64,000 bases of DNA from Vibrio ponticus (GTDB lineage: Bacteria > Pseudomonadota > Gammaproteobacteria > Enterobacterales > Vibrionaceae), in the NCBI RefSeq assembly GCF_009938225.1, contig NZ_AP019657.1, positions 1,798,001 to 1,862,000 on the forward strand. Direction: 5' to 3'. The position numbers and the translations under genes were made by a program. Shown in pieces: positions 17,931 to 26,332 of this stretch (positions within the stretch are counted from its first letter, which is position 1; every line of letters begins with the position of its first letter). Below the pieces are notes generated by a model. The model made no database searches. It saw nothing but the letters and a program-made list of their open reading frames with translations, and was not told the origin of the DNA.

Positions 17931-19148
17931 TTACCCTTCTATCACTTTCATAAGCAATAAGCCATCATATAGTGCCTGTTTTACGAGTGCAGCACCAGTC
18001 ATTGTTGCTTGTTTGTAGAAACGTGACTCAACTAATTCAAGATCTTGATGATAAACGGGCAAGCTTTGTTCTTTAATGCACTTTTGCACCGCTGGATATA
18101 AGATCTCTTTAGCTTGGTTAATCGCACCACCAATCAAAATCTTTTCTGGGTTGAACAAGTTGATCACCAACGCCGCCGCAGAGCCTAGATACCCTCCAAG
18201 CTTCTCAATCACGTCAATTGCGAGAGGATCGCCATCAACGGCTGCTTCACAAATCTGCTCAACAGATACATCTTCAAACTCAGCCAACACCGAATGCTCA
18301 CCGCGTGCAATGCGCTCTTGCACTTCACTACGAATCGCTTGTGAGCTGGCAACCGTCTCAAGGCAACCACGGTTGCCGCAATGGCAAAGCTTACCTTGCG
18401 GATCAATTTGAATATGCCCCAGTTCACCAATATTGCCATGACGCCCTTGCAGTACGCGACCATCAAGAATGATCCCTGCGCCTAAGCCATGGTGAATCGA
18501 AATCAAGACTGAGTTTTCATTCTCTTGTGAATGACCAAACAGTTTTTCAGCTAATGCCCAAGCACGGGTGTCGTTAGCAATAAAAACAGGTAAGCCAGTC
18601 GCTTTGTAGATCTCAGGACCCAGCGCCAAATTCTCAACATTGTAATGCGGCATTTGCAATACAATTCCCTGCTCTGAATTGACTAAACCCGGCAGTGTGA
18701 TGGCGATGCTGGTAACACGATCTAGCTGATCGGCATAAGTTTGAAAGAACTCTTCGATTTCATGCAGCAGGCGTGCAAGAACATCTTCTTGGTCGATTTC
18801 ATGAATATCGATTTTATTATCGATTAACACATCGCCGCCAAGTTCATGCAGAGCAATCGTCAAATAACCACGACCAAGGCGCATAGAAAGGAATTGCCAG
18901 CCTTCGTTGTTCACTTGCAAACCCACCGCAGGGCGACCACGACTGGTGGCTTCCTGAACAGTGGTTTCATGCACTAGGTGAGCATCGATCAACTCTCGGG
19001 TAATTTTAGTAATACTTGCAGGCGCAAGTTCGCTCTCTTTCGATAAGTCGATGCGAGAGATCGGGCCTTTTTGATCAATGAGTTTATATACACGGCCAGC
19101 ATTGACCTGCTTGATATGATCAATATGGCCTGGGTGAGCCATGTACAT
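17931..19148 (-). CDS. mlc: ROK-family transcriptional repressor Mlc
   Basis: A 405-residue ROK repressor. The N-terminal winged helix-turn-helix covers about residues 10-70 (NAGRVYKLIDQKGPISRIDLSK, APASITKITRELI), and the segment PGHIDHIKQVNAGRVY is characteristic of Mlc. The ROK domain has the zinc motif CHCGNRGCLETVASS and ISIHHGLGAGIIL. Mlc represses ptsG, manXYZ and ptsHI in enterics and is released when PtsG sequesters it at the membrane. ptsG lies about 4.5 kb away in this window. The start at 19148 (MYMAHPG) is chosen over an upstream alternative because it fits the family N-terminus and has GGAG upstream. Confidence 0.92.
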   Translation of the reverse strand: MYMAHPGHIDHIKQVNAGRVYKLIDQKGPISRIDLSKESELAPASITKITRELIDAHLVHETTVQEATSRGRPAVGLQVNNEGWQFLSMRLGRGYLTIALHELGGDVLIDNKIDIHEIDQEDVLARLLHEIEEFFQTYADQLDRVTSIAITLPGLVNSEQGIVLQMPHYNVENLALGPEIYKATGLPVFIANDTRAWALAEKLFGHSQENENSVLISIHHGLGAGIILDGRVLQGRHGNIGELGHIQIDPQGKLCHCGNRGCLETVASSQAIRSEVQERIARGEHSVLAEFEDVSVEQICEAAVDGDPLAIDVIEKLGGYLGSAAALVINLFNPEKILIGGAINQAKEILYPAVQKCIKEQSLPVYHQDLELVESRFYKQATMTGAALVKQALYDGLLLMKVIEG

Positions 19149-19303
19149 AAGAGAAACTCCGAGAATCAACAACTAATTAATTTTTTTACTTTGCGAAGTA
19201 ATTGTGAAGCGCCTTGGTAGATCGCCGTGACAAACGTCACGTATAAGACTAATTGTTTGTGTCCCCTGTCATATCATTTAGCGATAATTTGCTAGCAGAT
19301 AGC

Positions 19304-19329
19304 ATTATTTTTCGTTGTGAAAAAAATTA
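19304..19329. promoter_or_regulatory. Candidate Mlc/NagC-type operator upstream of mlc
   Basis: An AT-rich imperfect dyad, ATTATTTTTCG followed after a few bases by GAAAAAAATTA, resembles ROK-family (NagC/Mlc) operators. It sits about 160 bp upstream of the mlc start. Autoregulation is an inference. Confidence 0.45.
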
Positions 19330-19404
19330 GCAATTAGATGGAGGTCACACTTTTATTACCATATAACTAACAAATATCACAACAATTGAGCTTAGAACTC
19401 GTCG

Positions 19405-20559
19405 CTATTTACAATGAAATGAGAGAGGTTGAGAGGTGAGATTGCATTGATCAAACGTTTCTACACAACGTAGACCGGCGTCTAAACCTAACTGGTAATC
19501 GTGCAATAATTCTTCACGGCTACTCATCAATGAGCTGGATAATAGTGGCTGAGAAGGAGCAATCTGCACTATATAGCAATCGTCGGGAGGAGAGATGAGA
19601 AAATCCCGTGTCAATGAATACGTTTGGTAATGCACCATCAACATATCCATCAAGCTGGAATCAAAGTTATCGCCCAAAAGATGGCTTAAACGATAAATAT
19701 CATCGGCACCAAACAGCCATCGCCCGCCATTTAGCGAAGCAATAAAGTGCTCTTTTTTTACTTGCTTAGAACGTTGTACTCGTTCACTAAAAAATGAATT
19801 CCAATCGTGCTTCCACTGCCCCAGTTTATGCTGCCAATGCTCTTGAACTAGATTGAGCGAGTCGCGATACCACTCCACTTCACTTTCTTGACTGACAAGT
19901 TGTTCGGGTACAGGGGTATCATCTTCTTCAGTACGAATCACTACTATGCAGCGTGAACCCTGCCGCCATGCCTCTTGCACTGGAATCGAAGCGGAGACAC
20001 CACCATCGATGTAATTGCCGTGGCTAAATGCCACTTCATGTTCATATAGACGGGGAATCGCACAGGTTGCGATCAAGACTTTTTTCCATTCCTCGCCAAG
20101 CATTGGCAAATAACGGTCGATCAGACGCGAGGAATCTGTCACTGCAGCAAATGCTTGGCGTGAACCTAGCACGCGGCGTCCCATATCCACATCTAATCGA
20201 TATGGGTAGTCACAAATCTTATCTAGTGCCCAATCAAGCCCAAGGTATTGCTTGCGGCGAATATAGCTAAATAAGTGAAAAAACTCGGCTGAAGTAGTCA
20301 AATCAAGTATGAAAGAGCGCCCTATGCCTTTTTGACGACAAAGGAATGCAGAGAGATTTAGCGCCCCAGCGGAGGTGCCATAAAAACGATGGAAAGGGTC
20401 AAAATCAGAGAGAAGGAAGGCATCCAAAACACCAGCGGTGAAGATACCCCGTTGCCCGCCTCCTTGGGCGACCAGAGCGTTAACCCCACTGGTGTACTTA
20501 GAGAGTCGATCTATGTCGACCGAACTAGCAGTGTTAGTGATGACACCGCTGTTACTCAT
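19405..20559 (-). CDS. Patatin-like phospholipase family protein (YjjU-like)
   Basis: A 384-residue patatin-domain protein. The oxyanion loop GGGQRGIFTAGVLDAF is at about residues 33-48, the nucleophile elbow GTSAG follows near residue 62, and the catalytic aspartate is in IDGGVS. This gives the complete Ser-Asp dyad of patatin lipid acyl hydrolases. The C-terminal half is the extension of the YjjU group. The substrate is presumably a phospholipid or related ester but is not known. It starts 12 bp downstream of a 30-codon membrane protein gene on the same strand, which suggests co-transcription. Confidence 0.87.
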   Translation of the reverse strand: MSNSGVITNTASSVDIDRLSKYTSGVNALVAQGGGQRGIFTAGVLDAFLLSDFDPFHRFYGTSAGALNLSAFLCRQKGIGRSFILDLTTSAEFFHLFSYIRRKQYLGLDWALDKICDYPYRLDVDMGRRVLGSRQAFAAVTDSSRLIDRYLPMLGEEWKKVLIATCAIPRLYEHEVAFSHGNYIDGGVSASIPVQEAWRQGSRCIVVIRTEEDDTPVPEQLVSQESEVEWYRDSLNLVQEHWQHKLGQWKHDWNSFFSERVQRSKQVKKEHFIASLNGGRWLFGADDIYRLSHLLGDNFDSSLMDMLMVHYQTYSLTRDFLISPPDDCYIVQIAPSQPLLSSSLMSSREELLHDYQLGLDAGLRCVETFDQCNLTSQPLSFHCK

Positions 20560-20571
20560 TACTGTAACCGC

Positions 20572-20664
20572 CTAAGCCGTTGCGACAGCAATGACACCAA
20601 AGCCGATTAGTACTGCAAAAATCGTTGCGGTAATAATCAAAGCATACTTTAGATTTAGTTCCAT
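20572..20664 (-). CDS. Small membrane protein, YnhF-like (30 residues)
   Basis: The 31-codon frame encodes MELNLKYALIITATIFAVLI followed by GFGVIAVATA. A short polar N-terminus is followed by one hydrophobic helix of about 21 residues. It resembles E. coli YnhF (29 residues, starting MSTDLKFSLV) in length, the LK-aromatic start and the small-residue C-terminus. A very strong ribosome binding site, GGAGGTG, lies five bases before the ATG at 20664, strong evidence of translation. It lies immediately upstream of the patatin gene. YnhF-type peptides sit in the inner membrane; their function is unknown. Confidence 0.82.
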   Translation of the reverse strand: MELNLKYALIITATIFAVLIGFGVIAVATA

Positions 20665-20810
20665 AAGCACCTCCATATACGCTTAACAAAAAAATAACAC
20701 TCGAACAGAAACCATTCAATTTATGCGCTTTTTTTGTATCCAAATATGACGCCAGTATCACATTTAGATTAGCTCAAATGAAAGGATATGCGTATGTTTT
20801 GCTCGCTAAA

Positions 20811-20880
20811 AGTGAGAAGTGAGAAGTGAGAAGTGAGAAGTGAGAAGTGAGAAGTGAGAAGTGAGAAGTGAGAAGTGAGA
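20811..20880. repeat. Perfect tandem repeat, 10 copies of a 7-bp unit
   Basis: Ten uninterrupted, identical copies of AGTGAGA (70 bp). It lies 146 bp upstream of the small membrane protein start, on the promoter side of that gene, and 483 bp before the transporter gene. Perfect copies of a short unit suggest recent slippage and a likely length-variable locus between strains. Confidence 0.97.
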
Positions 20881-21363
20881 ATGATAGACAATAGCGCACA
20901 TGACAATAAAAACGATCGATTTGCTCAATATATAGTCATAACGCCTACAGATTAAAAAAGTTTATTATCTCGATAAACAAGCAAACATTAGCGCATTACC
21001 CAGGCTTTTGGCGCACAAACTTCGCACATCAAACCGTAAAACTCGAAAAACAACACATTACCCACCCAACAAAAACATATTGATAACATTTATAATCTAT
21101 TGCCATAACCGAATATTCTCGCTATTGTGACTGCGCGCGTAGCTGATAATTTCAGTTTTCGCAAACACACATCGTAAATACAAGAACAATATTCTGAGTT
21201 TTCTTCAGGCTCACAACATTTTAATTTAATTTTTTGCCAATTCACGGATGAAGGCGCAAGAAAAAATGTGAGATATCCAGCACATTATCTTACCCATCCA
21301 GAATTAGGCGAGATAGCCTAAGAAAAGCTTCATACCTCAGGGAGTTGTATACAGGAGTCAACT
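20881..21363 (+). other. Long intergenic region before the sodium-coupled transporter
   Basis: About 480 bp of AT-rich sequence without a convincing gene. A TATAAT hexamer lies near 21100 with no good -35. The ribosome binding site CAGGAG (21352-21357) is flanked by AGTTG and CAACT, which could pair and partly hide it. I see no known riboswitch class here. The length suggests a regulated promoter and leader. Confidence 0.4.
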
Positions 21364-22839
21364 ATGAAGCGAGAACAATGGGGATCCCGCGCTGGATTTA
21401 TTCTAGCGGCTGTCGGATCTGCTATCGGGTTGGGTAACATTTGGCGTTTCCCATATATGGCCTACGAGAACGGCGGTGGCGCCTTCTTCATTCCTTATCT
21501 ATTTGCCATGCTCACTGCAGGTATTCCATTTATGATTTTGGAATTCAGTATGGGGCAAAAATACCGCGGCAGCGCACCAAAAACACTAGCTAAGATTCAC
21601 TCAAAATTTGAGTGGCTAGGCTGGTTCCAAGTTGGCGTAGCGGCAGTCATTGCGGTTTACTATGTAGCCGTGATCGGCTGGGCAATTTCATACTTTGGCA
21701 TGTCATTTACCCAAAGTTGGGGCAGCGACACCAATGCTTTCTTCTTCAGTGAGTACCTACAGTTAGGCGGTGACAACTCACCAACGGCGCTAGGTAGTAT
21801 TCAATGGAAAATCGCTATTGCGATGCTGATTGCATGGGCTATCACTTATGCTGCTATCGTCGGTGGCGTAAAAGCCGGTATTGAACGCGCTTCGAAGATC
21901 ATGATGCCAATACTATTTATAATGGTACTGTTACTCATTGGACGTATGATTTTCCTTCCAGGCGCTCTAGATGGCGTGAACTATATGTTCGAGCCTGACT
22001 TTAGCAAGATCTGGGATGTGAAAGTTTGGGCTGCAGCATATGGTCAAATTTTCTTCACACTCAGTATTGGCTTTGCCATCATGCTGGCTTATTCAAGCTA
22101 CTTACCTGAAAAGTCAGACATTACGAACAACGCCTTTATGACAGTATTGATCAACTGTGGCTTCTCAATTCTTGCCGGGATCATGATTTTCTCAGTACTG
22201 GGGTATATGGCGCAAGAACAAGGTAAACCACTCACCGAAGTTGTATCAGCGGGTGTTGGTCTTGCGTTTGTTACCTTGCCGGCAGCAATTAACCTATTGC
22301 CTGCTCCTTACGTGCTGGGTCCGCTGTTTTTCTTTGCACTTGTTGTGGCAGGTCTAAGCTCACATATCTCAATCATGGAAGCAGTAACATCCGCTATCAT
22401 CGACAAGCTAAAGTGGAGCCGCAGAAAAGCGGCGAATATCGTAGTGGGTACTGGCGTTATCGTCTCAATGGCATTTGCGACCAATGGCGGTCTATTGCTT
22501 CTCGATCTTGTTGACCACTTTGCTAACAACGTAGGTATCATGGTTGGTGCATTGGTTGAAGTGGTACTGATGGCTTGGCTATTAAATAAAGTACCAAGCG
22601 TACGTGAATACGTTAATGCCAAATCAGACTTTACGATTGGTCAATGGTTTGATGTATGTATTCGCTTTGTCACACCGGTAATGTTAGCCGTCATTCTAGC
22701 GACAAAACTACAAACGCTGTTTACCGAAGGCTATGGTGGCTATGACTTAACACTCGGTTGGGTGGTAATTGGCGCCCTATTCGTTTTCGGTTTCATTATC
22801 AACAGCACATCAAGCAAGCCACAGGAGGTAAAATCATGA
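21364..22839 (+). CDS. Sodium-dependent transporter, neurotransmitter:sodium symporter (NSS) family
   Basis: A 491-residue integral membrane protein with about 11-12 hydrophobic segments. The NSS hallmark AAVGSAIGLGNIWRFPYMAYENGGGAFFIPY is at about residues 14-45 and forms the sodium and substrate sites of TM1 and TM2. GGVKAGIERASKIMMPILF and the TM6 region FFTLSIGFAIMLAYSSYLP also match the family. Bacterial members take up amino acids or related compounds with sodium; the substrate cannot be named. Its stop codon overlaps the start of a 31-residue MetS-type gene (ATGA), the arrangement known from the MetPS methionine/alanine system of Corynebacterium. Confidence 0.92.
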   Translation: MKREQWGSRAGFILAAVGSAIGLGNIWRFPYMAYENGGGAFFIPYLFAMLTAGIPFMILEFSMGQKYRGSAPKTLAKIHSKFEWLGWFQVGVAAVIAVYYVAVIGWAISYFGMSFTQSWGSDTNAFFFSEYLQLGGDNSPTALGSIQWKIAIAMLIAWAITYAAIVGGVKAGIERASKIMMPILFIMVLLLIGRMIFLPGALDGVNYMFEPDFSKIWDVKVWAAAYGQIFFTLSIGFAIMLAYSSYLPEKSDITNNAFMTVLINCGFSILAGIMIFSVLGYMAQEQGKPLTEVVSAGVGLAFVTLPAAINLLPAPYVLGPLFFFALVVAGLSSHISIMEAVTSAIIDKLKWSRRKAANIVVGTGVIVSMAFATNGGLLLLDLVDHFANNVGIMVGALVEVVLMAWLLNKVPSVREYVNAKSDFTIGQWFDVCIRFVTPVMLAVILATKLQTLFTEGYGGYDLTLGWVVIGALFVFGFIINSTSSKPQEVKS

Positions 22840-22931
22840 CAACGGGTGCAATTATTATGATGGTGATTGGACTAGGGATCACCTGGGGCGGCGCGGCAAT
22901 CTGCATCAAGCGCGCAATGAACAAACAGTAA
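22836..22931 (+). CDS. MetS-family small subunit of the NSS transporter (31 residues)
   Basis: The 32-codon frame encodes a short N-terminus, one hydrophobic helix (IIMMVIGLGITWGGAAICI) and a basic tail KRAMNKQ. It overlaps the transporter stop codon by 4 bp and has AGGAGG eight bases upstream. Small single-span subunits of this type (MetS) are needed for the activity of their NSS partner in Corynebacterium glutamicum. Size, single helix, positive C-terminus and overlap all fit. A terminator follows directly. Confidence 0.87.
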   Translation: MTTGAIIMMVIGLGITWGGAAICIKRAMNKQ

Positions 22932-22947
22932 AATGTCCTGTTAGACA

Positions 22948-22974
22948 AATGCCAGCAAATCGCTGGCATTTTTA
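22948..22974 (+). terminator. Terminator of the NSS transporter operon
   Basis: ATGCCAGC / GCTGGCAT with an AAATC loop, followed by a T tract. Confidence 0.88.
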
Positions 22975-23005
22975 TTACTGCTTTTTAGCGCCAACATGTA
23001 TAAAA

Positions 23006-23428
23006 CTAAAAGTGATACTTTGCGCCTGCCGCAGCACCAATGCCTAGTTCCCAGCCTTTGTGCATATCCAGTTCTGGTTGTACTTGACCATAGATCTGCC
23101 AGCCTTGACTCACTTGGTAGTTAACGCCTAAAGGTACGCGTACACCAAAGCCGTCATCCCACTCGCCCCAACCGCCTAATCCAACATACCATTCGATTGG
23201 CTCTTCAGTGTTGAACTGACCAGTTTTAGCGATGTAATCAAAAGCTGCACCTTGATTACCAATAATAAAGCGATACTGCTCATTAAGTTCAACCACCACA
23301 CTCAATTGCTGGTCCACAGCAAGCCCCACTGCGAGATCGGTTGGCTTGTCATTATTACTCGCATGCGCCGCAAAAGCTGCCGCAAGTAACACACTGCCAA
23401 TGGCGAGCTTGTTCGCTACTGTTTTCAT
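23006..23428 (-). CDS. Small outer-membrane beta-barrel-like protein of unknown function
   Basis: A 140-residue exported protein. A signal peptide (about residues 1-23, KLAIGSVLLAAAFAAHAS) is followed by alternating hydrophobic/polar strands with many glycines and aromatics (WYVGLGGWGEWDDGFGVRVPLGVNY, WQIYGQVQPELDM). It ends GAKYHF with a terminal phenylalanine, as in outer-membrane barrels. The start at 23428 has GGAGGGG upstream and yields a clean signal peptide; an ATG 18 bp further upstream would place extra residues before it. It may be a minimal barrel. I do not recognise a named family. Confidence 0.65.
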   Translation of the reverse strand: MKTVANKLAIGSVLLAAAFAAHASNNDKPTDLAVGLAVDQQLSVVVELNEQYRFIIGNQGAAFDYIAKTGQFNTEEPIEWYVGLGGWGEWDDGFGVRVPLGVNYQVSQGWQIYGQVQPELDMHKGWELGIGAAAGAKYHF

Positions 23429-23631
23429 TTCCCCTCCGGTGAACAAACATTTCTTTGCTATCTATTTTGTTGGTTTAAAAACCGTGTAGGTCAGAGCAAA
23501 GTAAAGTGAGGGCTAAGATAGCGACAGGAGATAAAAAAATTTGAAATAGTGATATGCAATTAACATGACGCAAGACGCGAAAGGCCTACACGCAGACAAT
23601 ACAAGCACATAATACACGGAGGCAAAATGTG

Positions 23632-23655
23632 AAAAAGGAGGCCGAAGCCTCCTTT
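23632..23655 (-). terminator. Strong terminator after ptsG
   Basis: On the minus strand AAAGGAGGC / GCCTCCTTT closes on a TTCG tetraloop and runs into a T tract. Confidence 0.92.
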
Positions 23656-23690
23656 GTATACCTATAGGGGAAGGTATAATTTTTTATGTA

Positions 23691-25121
23691 TTAGTGGTTA
23701 CGAATCCACTCATCCATATCAGTTTTTAGGTTGTCAGACTTAGTTCCGAAGATAGCCTGAACACCACCAGCTACGACTACAACACCTGCAGCGCCTAGCT
23801 TCTTAAGTTGGTCTTGGTCAACCGCTGCTGTATCAGCAACTGCTACACGTAGACGAGTGATACATGCGTCTAGACCAGTGATGTTTTCTTTACCACCGAA
23901 TGCTGCCACTAGGTCACCAGCCATGTCTGAGCCAGAAGTAGCTACTGCTGCGTCATCAGACTCGTCTTCACGACCAGGAGTCTTAAGATCAAGAGCTGTG
24001 ATAACAGTGCGGAATACTACGTAGTAGATCACTGCGTACACTAGACCAACCGCTACCATTAGACCCATCTTCTGAGAGTGACCAGATAGAACTAGGAAGT
24101 CGATTAGACCGTGTGAGAATGAAGTACCGTGTACAAAACCTAGAGTGTTAGCAACAACGTATGCAGAACCAGCTAGTAGAGCGTGGATACCGTATAGGAT
24201 TGGAGCAACGAATAGGAATGAGAATTCGATTGGCTCAGTAATACCTGTTAGGAATGAAGTCAGAGCTGCTGACGCCATGATACCCATTACTTTAGCGCGG
24301 TTTTCTGGTTTAGCACAGTGAGCAATAGCGATTGCTGCAGCTGGTAGACCAAACATCTTGAACATGTAACCACCAGCTAGCTGACCGAAACCGTTGCCCG
24401 CTGCGCGAGAAGCTTCGTCTGCTACAAGGTAACAAGTTAGTACGCCGTTTTGAGTTTCGCCTGCTGCGTTCACACAAGTACCAGCTTCGAAGAAGAATGG
24501 TACGTTCCACACGTGGTGTAGACCGAATGGGATTAGAGAACGCTCAACTACGCCGTAGATACCGAACGCTAGTTGTGGGTTTTGGTGTGCAGCCCAGTCA
24601 GAGAATGCAGAGATTGCACCGCCGATTGGTGGCCATACGATAGATAGAACAACACCTAGGATGATTGCAGCAAAACCAGTGATGATTGGCACTGCACGCT
24701 TACCAGCGAAGAAGCCTAGGTATTCTGGAAGTTGGATCTTGAAGAAACGGTTGAATGCCCAAGCAGCAACACCACCCACAAGGATACCACCTAGTACACC
24801 TGTGTCGATCTTCTCAACGCCCATGATGCCAGCCATAACGCTTAGCGTAGCAACCATGATGCCGTAACCAACGATTGCAGCTAGACCTGCTACACCGTCG
24901 TTATTTGTAAAACCAAGCGCAACACCCACAGCAAATAGCAGAGCCATTTGACCGAATACTGAGCCGCCCGCTTGTTCCATTAGGTTAGAAACGATTTCTG
25001 GGATGAAGCTAAGGTGAGCTGCACCTACACCTAGTAGGATACCTGCTACCGGTAGCACCGATACTGGAAGCATCAGAGCTTTACCGACTTTCTGCAGGTT
25101 TGCAAAAAGGTTCTTAAACAT
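23691..25121 (-). CDS. ptsG: PTS glucose-specific EIICB component PtsG
   Basis: A 476-residue fusion. The IIC membrane domain covers about residues 1-375 ([25 protein letters not shown] at the start, [20 protein letters not shown] later). The IIB domain is C-terminal, with the phosphorylated cysteine at C420 in [13 protein letters not shown]. It takes up and phosphorylates glucose, receiving phosphate from EIIA-Glc. In enterics the dephosphorylated form sequesters Mlc. The start at 25121 is set by AGGAGC upstream and by the usual family N-terminus; the longer open frame adds unrelated residues. It follows tatD in the E. coli gene order but has its own long upstream region and terminator. Confidence 0.95.
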   Translation of the reverse strand: MFKNLFANLQKVGKALMLPVSVLPVAGILLGVGAAHLSFIPEIVSNLMEQAGGSVFGQMALLFAVGVALGFTNNDGVAGLAAIVGYGIMVATLSVMAGIMGVEKIDTGVLGGILVGGVAAWAFNRFFKIQLPEYLGFFAGKRAVPIITGFAAIILGVVLSIVWPPIGGAISAFSDWAAHQNPQLAFGIYGVVERSLIPFGLHHVWNVPFFFEAGTCVNAAGETQNGVLTCYLVADEASRAAGNGFGQLAGGYMFKMFGLPAAAIAIAHCAKPENRAKVMGIMASAALTSFLTGITEPIEFSFLFVAPILYGIHALLAGSAYVVANTLGFVHGTSFSHGLIDFLVLSGHSQKMGLMVAVGLVYAVIYYVVFRTVITALDLKTPGREDESDDAAVATSGSDMAGDLVAAFGGKENITGLDACITRLRVAVADTAAVDQDQLKKLGAAGVVVVAGGVQAIFGTKSDNLKTDMDEWIRNH

Positions 25122-25514
25122 GTTTATGCTCCTGAAAGATATTAGAGTTATCTGGGCTCTAACGGCACACCCCCGTAGCCTAAATGTTAGCACCCATTGA
25201 AAATGTAACCACTTGTAACGTTATATTTTCTGCCTCTAAATATATCTTGAGCCCACTCGCATTTGCTAGTGCGCGAGACACTTTAATTGCAAACTAATAG
25301 ATAGATCACACGCAAAAACTCTATTTTATAAAGAAAAAGACATAATAAGGCATTGATATATATAGAAATAAACTATAGAAGCATTAATTTTAGCCATCGA
25401 ATAAAATAAGCGTCAATGTTATTTTTTGTCACAAAATTACAAGTGCTTATTTGATAAACAGATAAGTTAACAACAATGCTTAACGAGTAACATAAAATCG
25501 TTTACATCATGTTT
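25122..25514 (-). promoter_or_regulatory. ptsG upstream regulatory region
   Basis: About 390 bp, strongly AT-rich, with no gene. A dyad at 25418-25440 (TTATTTTTTG, then CAAAATTAC) resembles the ROK-type element near mlc, with different spacing. A TGTGATCTATC half-site near 25317-25307 on the minus strand may be a weak CRP site. Both are candidates only. Control of ptsG by Mlc and CRP is established in E. coli. Confidence 0.4.
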
Positions 25515-25518
25515 TGAA

Positions 25519-25548
25519 CAAAAAAAAAGAGACTTTTGCCTCTTTTTT
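25519..25548 (-). terminator. Terminator after tatD
   Basis: AAAAAAGAG / CTCTTTTTT around an eight-base loop, with a T tract on the minus strand. It ends the long fab-to-tatD cluster and separates it from ptsG. Confidence 0.8.
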
Positions 25549-25564
25549 ACACTTGAATGCTTTT

Positions 25565-26332
25565 TTATCTCAAAAAAAGATTTTTGAAGTTTTCGCTGGT
25601 TTTTTGCCCAACCTCTGACAGTGCTGCACCTTTGAGCTGCGCAATATATGCCGCAACCTCAACCACGTATGCTGGTTGGTTTTGTTTACCGCGATGAGGC
25701 ACTGGCGCTAGGTAAGGAGAATCCGTTTCAACCAACAAACGCTCCAGTGGTAATGCCTTTACCACTTCTTTCAGTTCAGTTGCCTGTCTAAAGGTGACAA
25801 TACCGGAAATGGAAATATAAAAGCCAAGTTCCATTGCCGCTTGCGCAAAAGCGAGATCTTCAGTAAAGCAGTGAATCACGCCGCCACACTTCTCTGCTCC
25901 ACCATTACGTAGAATATCAAGCGTATCTTGACGTGCATTACGAGTATGAATGATCAAAGGCTTGTTCAACTCTACCGCTAGAGCAACTTGCTGTTCAAAG
26001 CGCTGTTGTTGCAGCGGCTTGGTCTCCGGCTGGTAGTGGTAATCTAAGCCAGTTTCACCGATCGCAACCACTTTTGGGTGCAGGGCGTATTGGCGCATTA
26101 AATCAAAACTAAAATCGCTTTCTACATCTAACGGATGGACACCACATGACGCGTATACGTTATCAAATGGCTCAATCATTTCGATCATATTCGGAAACGC
26201 ATCAAGAGTGACGCCGACCGACAATAGTTCATTTACGTTAGCTGCTTTTGCTTTAGCAACCACGTCTGCGATCCCTTGATGAAGATCTTGATAGTCCAAC
26301 TTATCAAGATGGCAGTGAGAATCTACAAACAT
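25565..26332 (-). CDS. ycfH: TatD-family metal-dependent hydrolase (YcfH)
   Basis: A 255-residue TIM-barrel metallohydrolase. It begins FVDSHCHLD (first metal motif), followed by GETGLDYHY, PLIIHTRNA, GVIHCFTED and LLVETDSPYLAP, all metal-binding or catalytic segments of the TatD family in order. Family members have DNase or related phosphodiesterase activities; the role of YcfH itself is not settled. The ATG at 26332 lies inside the end of holB (10-bp overlap), so it is translationally coupled, as in E. coli. Confidence 0.93.
   Translation of the reverse strand: MFVDSHCHLDKLDYQDLHQGIADVVAKAKAANVNELLSVGVTLDAFPNMIEMIEPFDNVYASCGVHPLDVESDFSFDLMRQYALHPKVVAIGETGLDYHYQPETKPLQQQRFEQQVALAVELNKPLIIHTRNARQDTLDILRNGGAEKCGGVIHCFTEDLAFAQAAMELGFYISISGIVTFRQATELKEVVKALPLERLLVETDSPYLAPVPHRGKQNQPAYVVEVAAYIAQLKGAALSEVGQKTSENFKNLFLR

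Noticed and set aside
20811..20880. Short direct repeats that could suggest a CRISPR array
   Set aside because: The unit is 7 bp with no spacers, and no cas genes are nearby; it is a simple tandem repeat.
20881..21363. A possible glycine or other amino-acid riboswitch before the NSS transporter
   Set aside because: Vibrio places glycine riboswitches before some transporters, but I find none of the conserved glycine aptamer core here.
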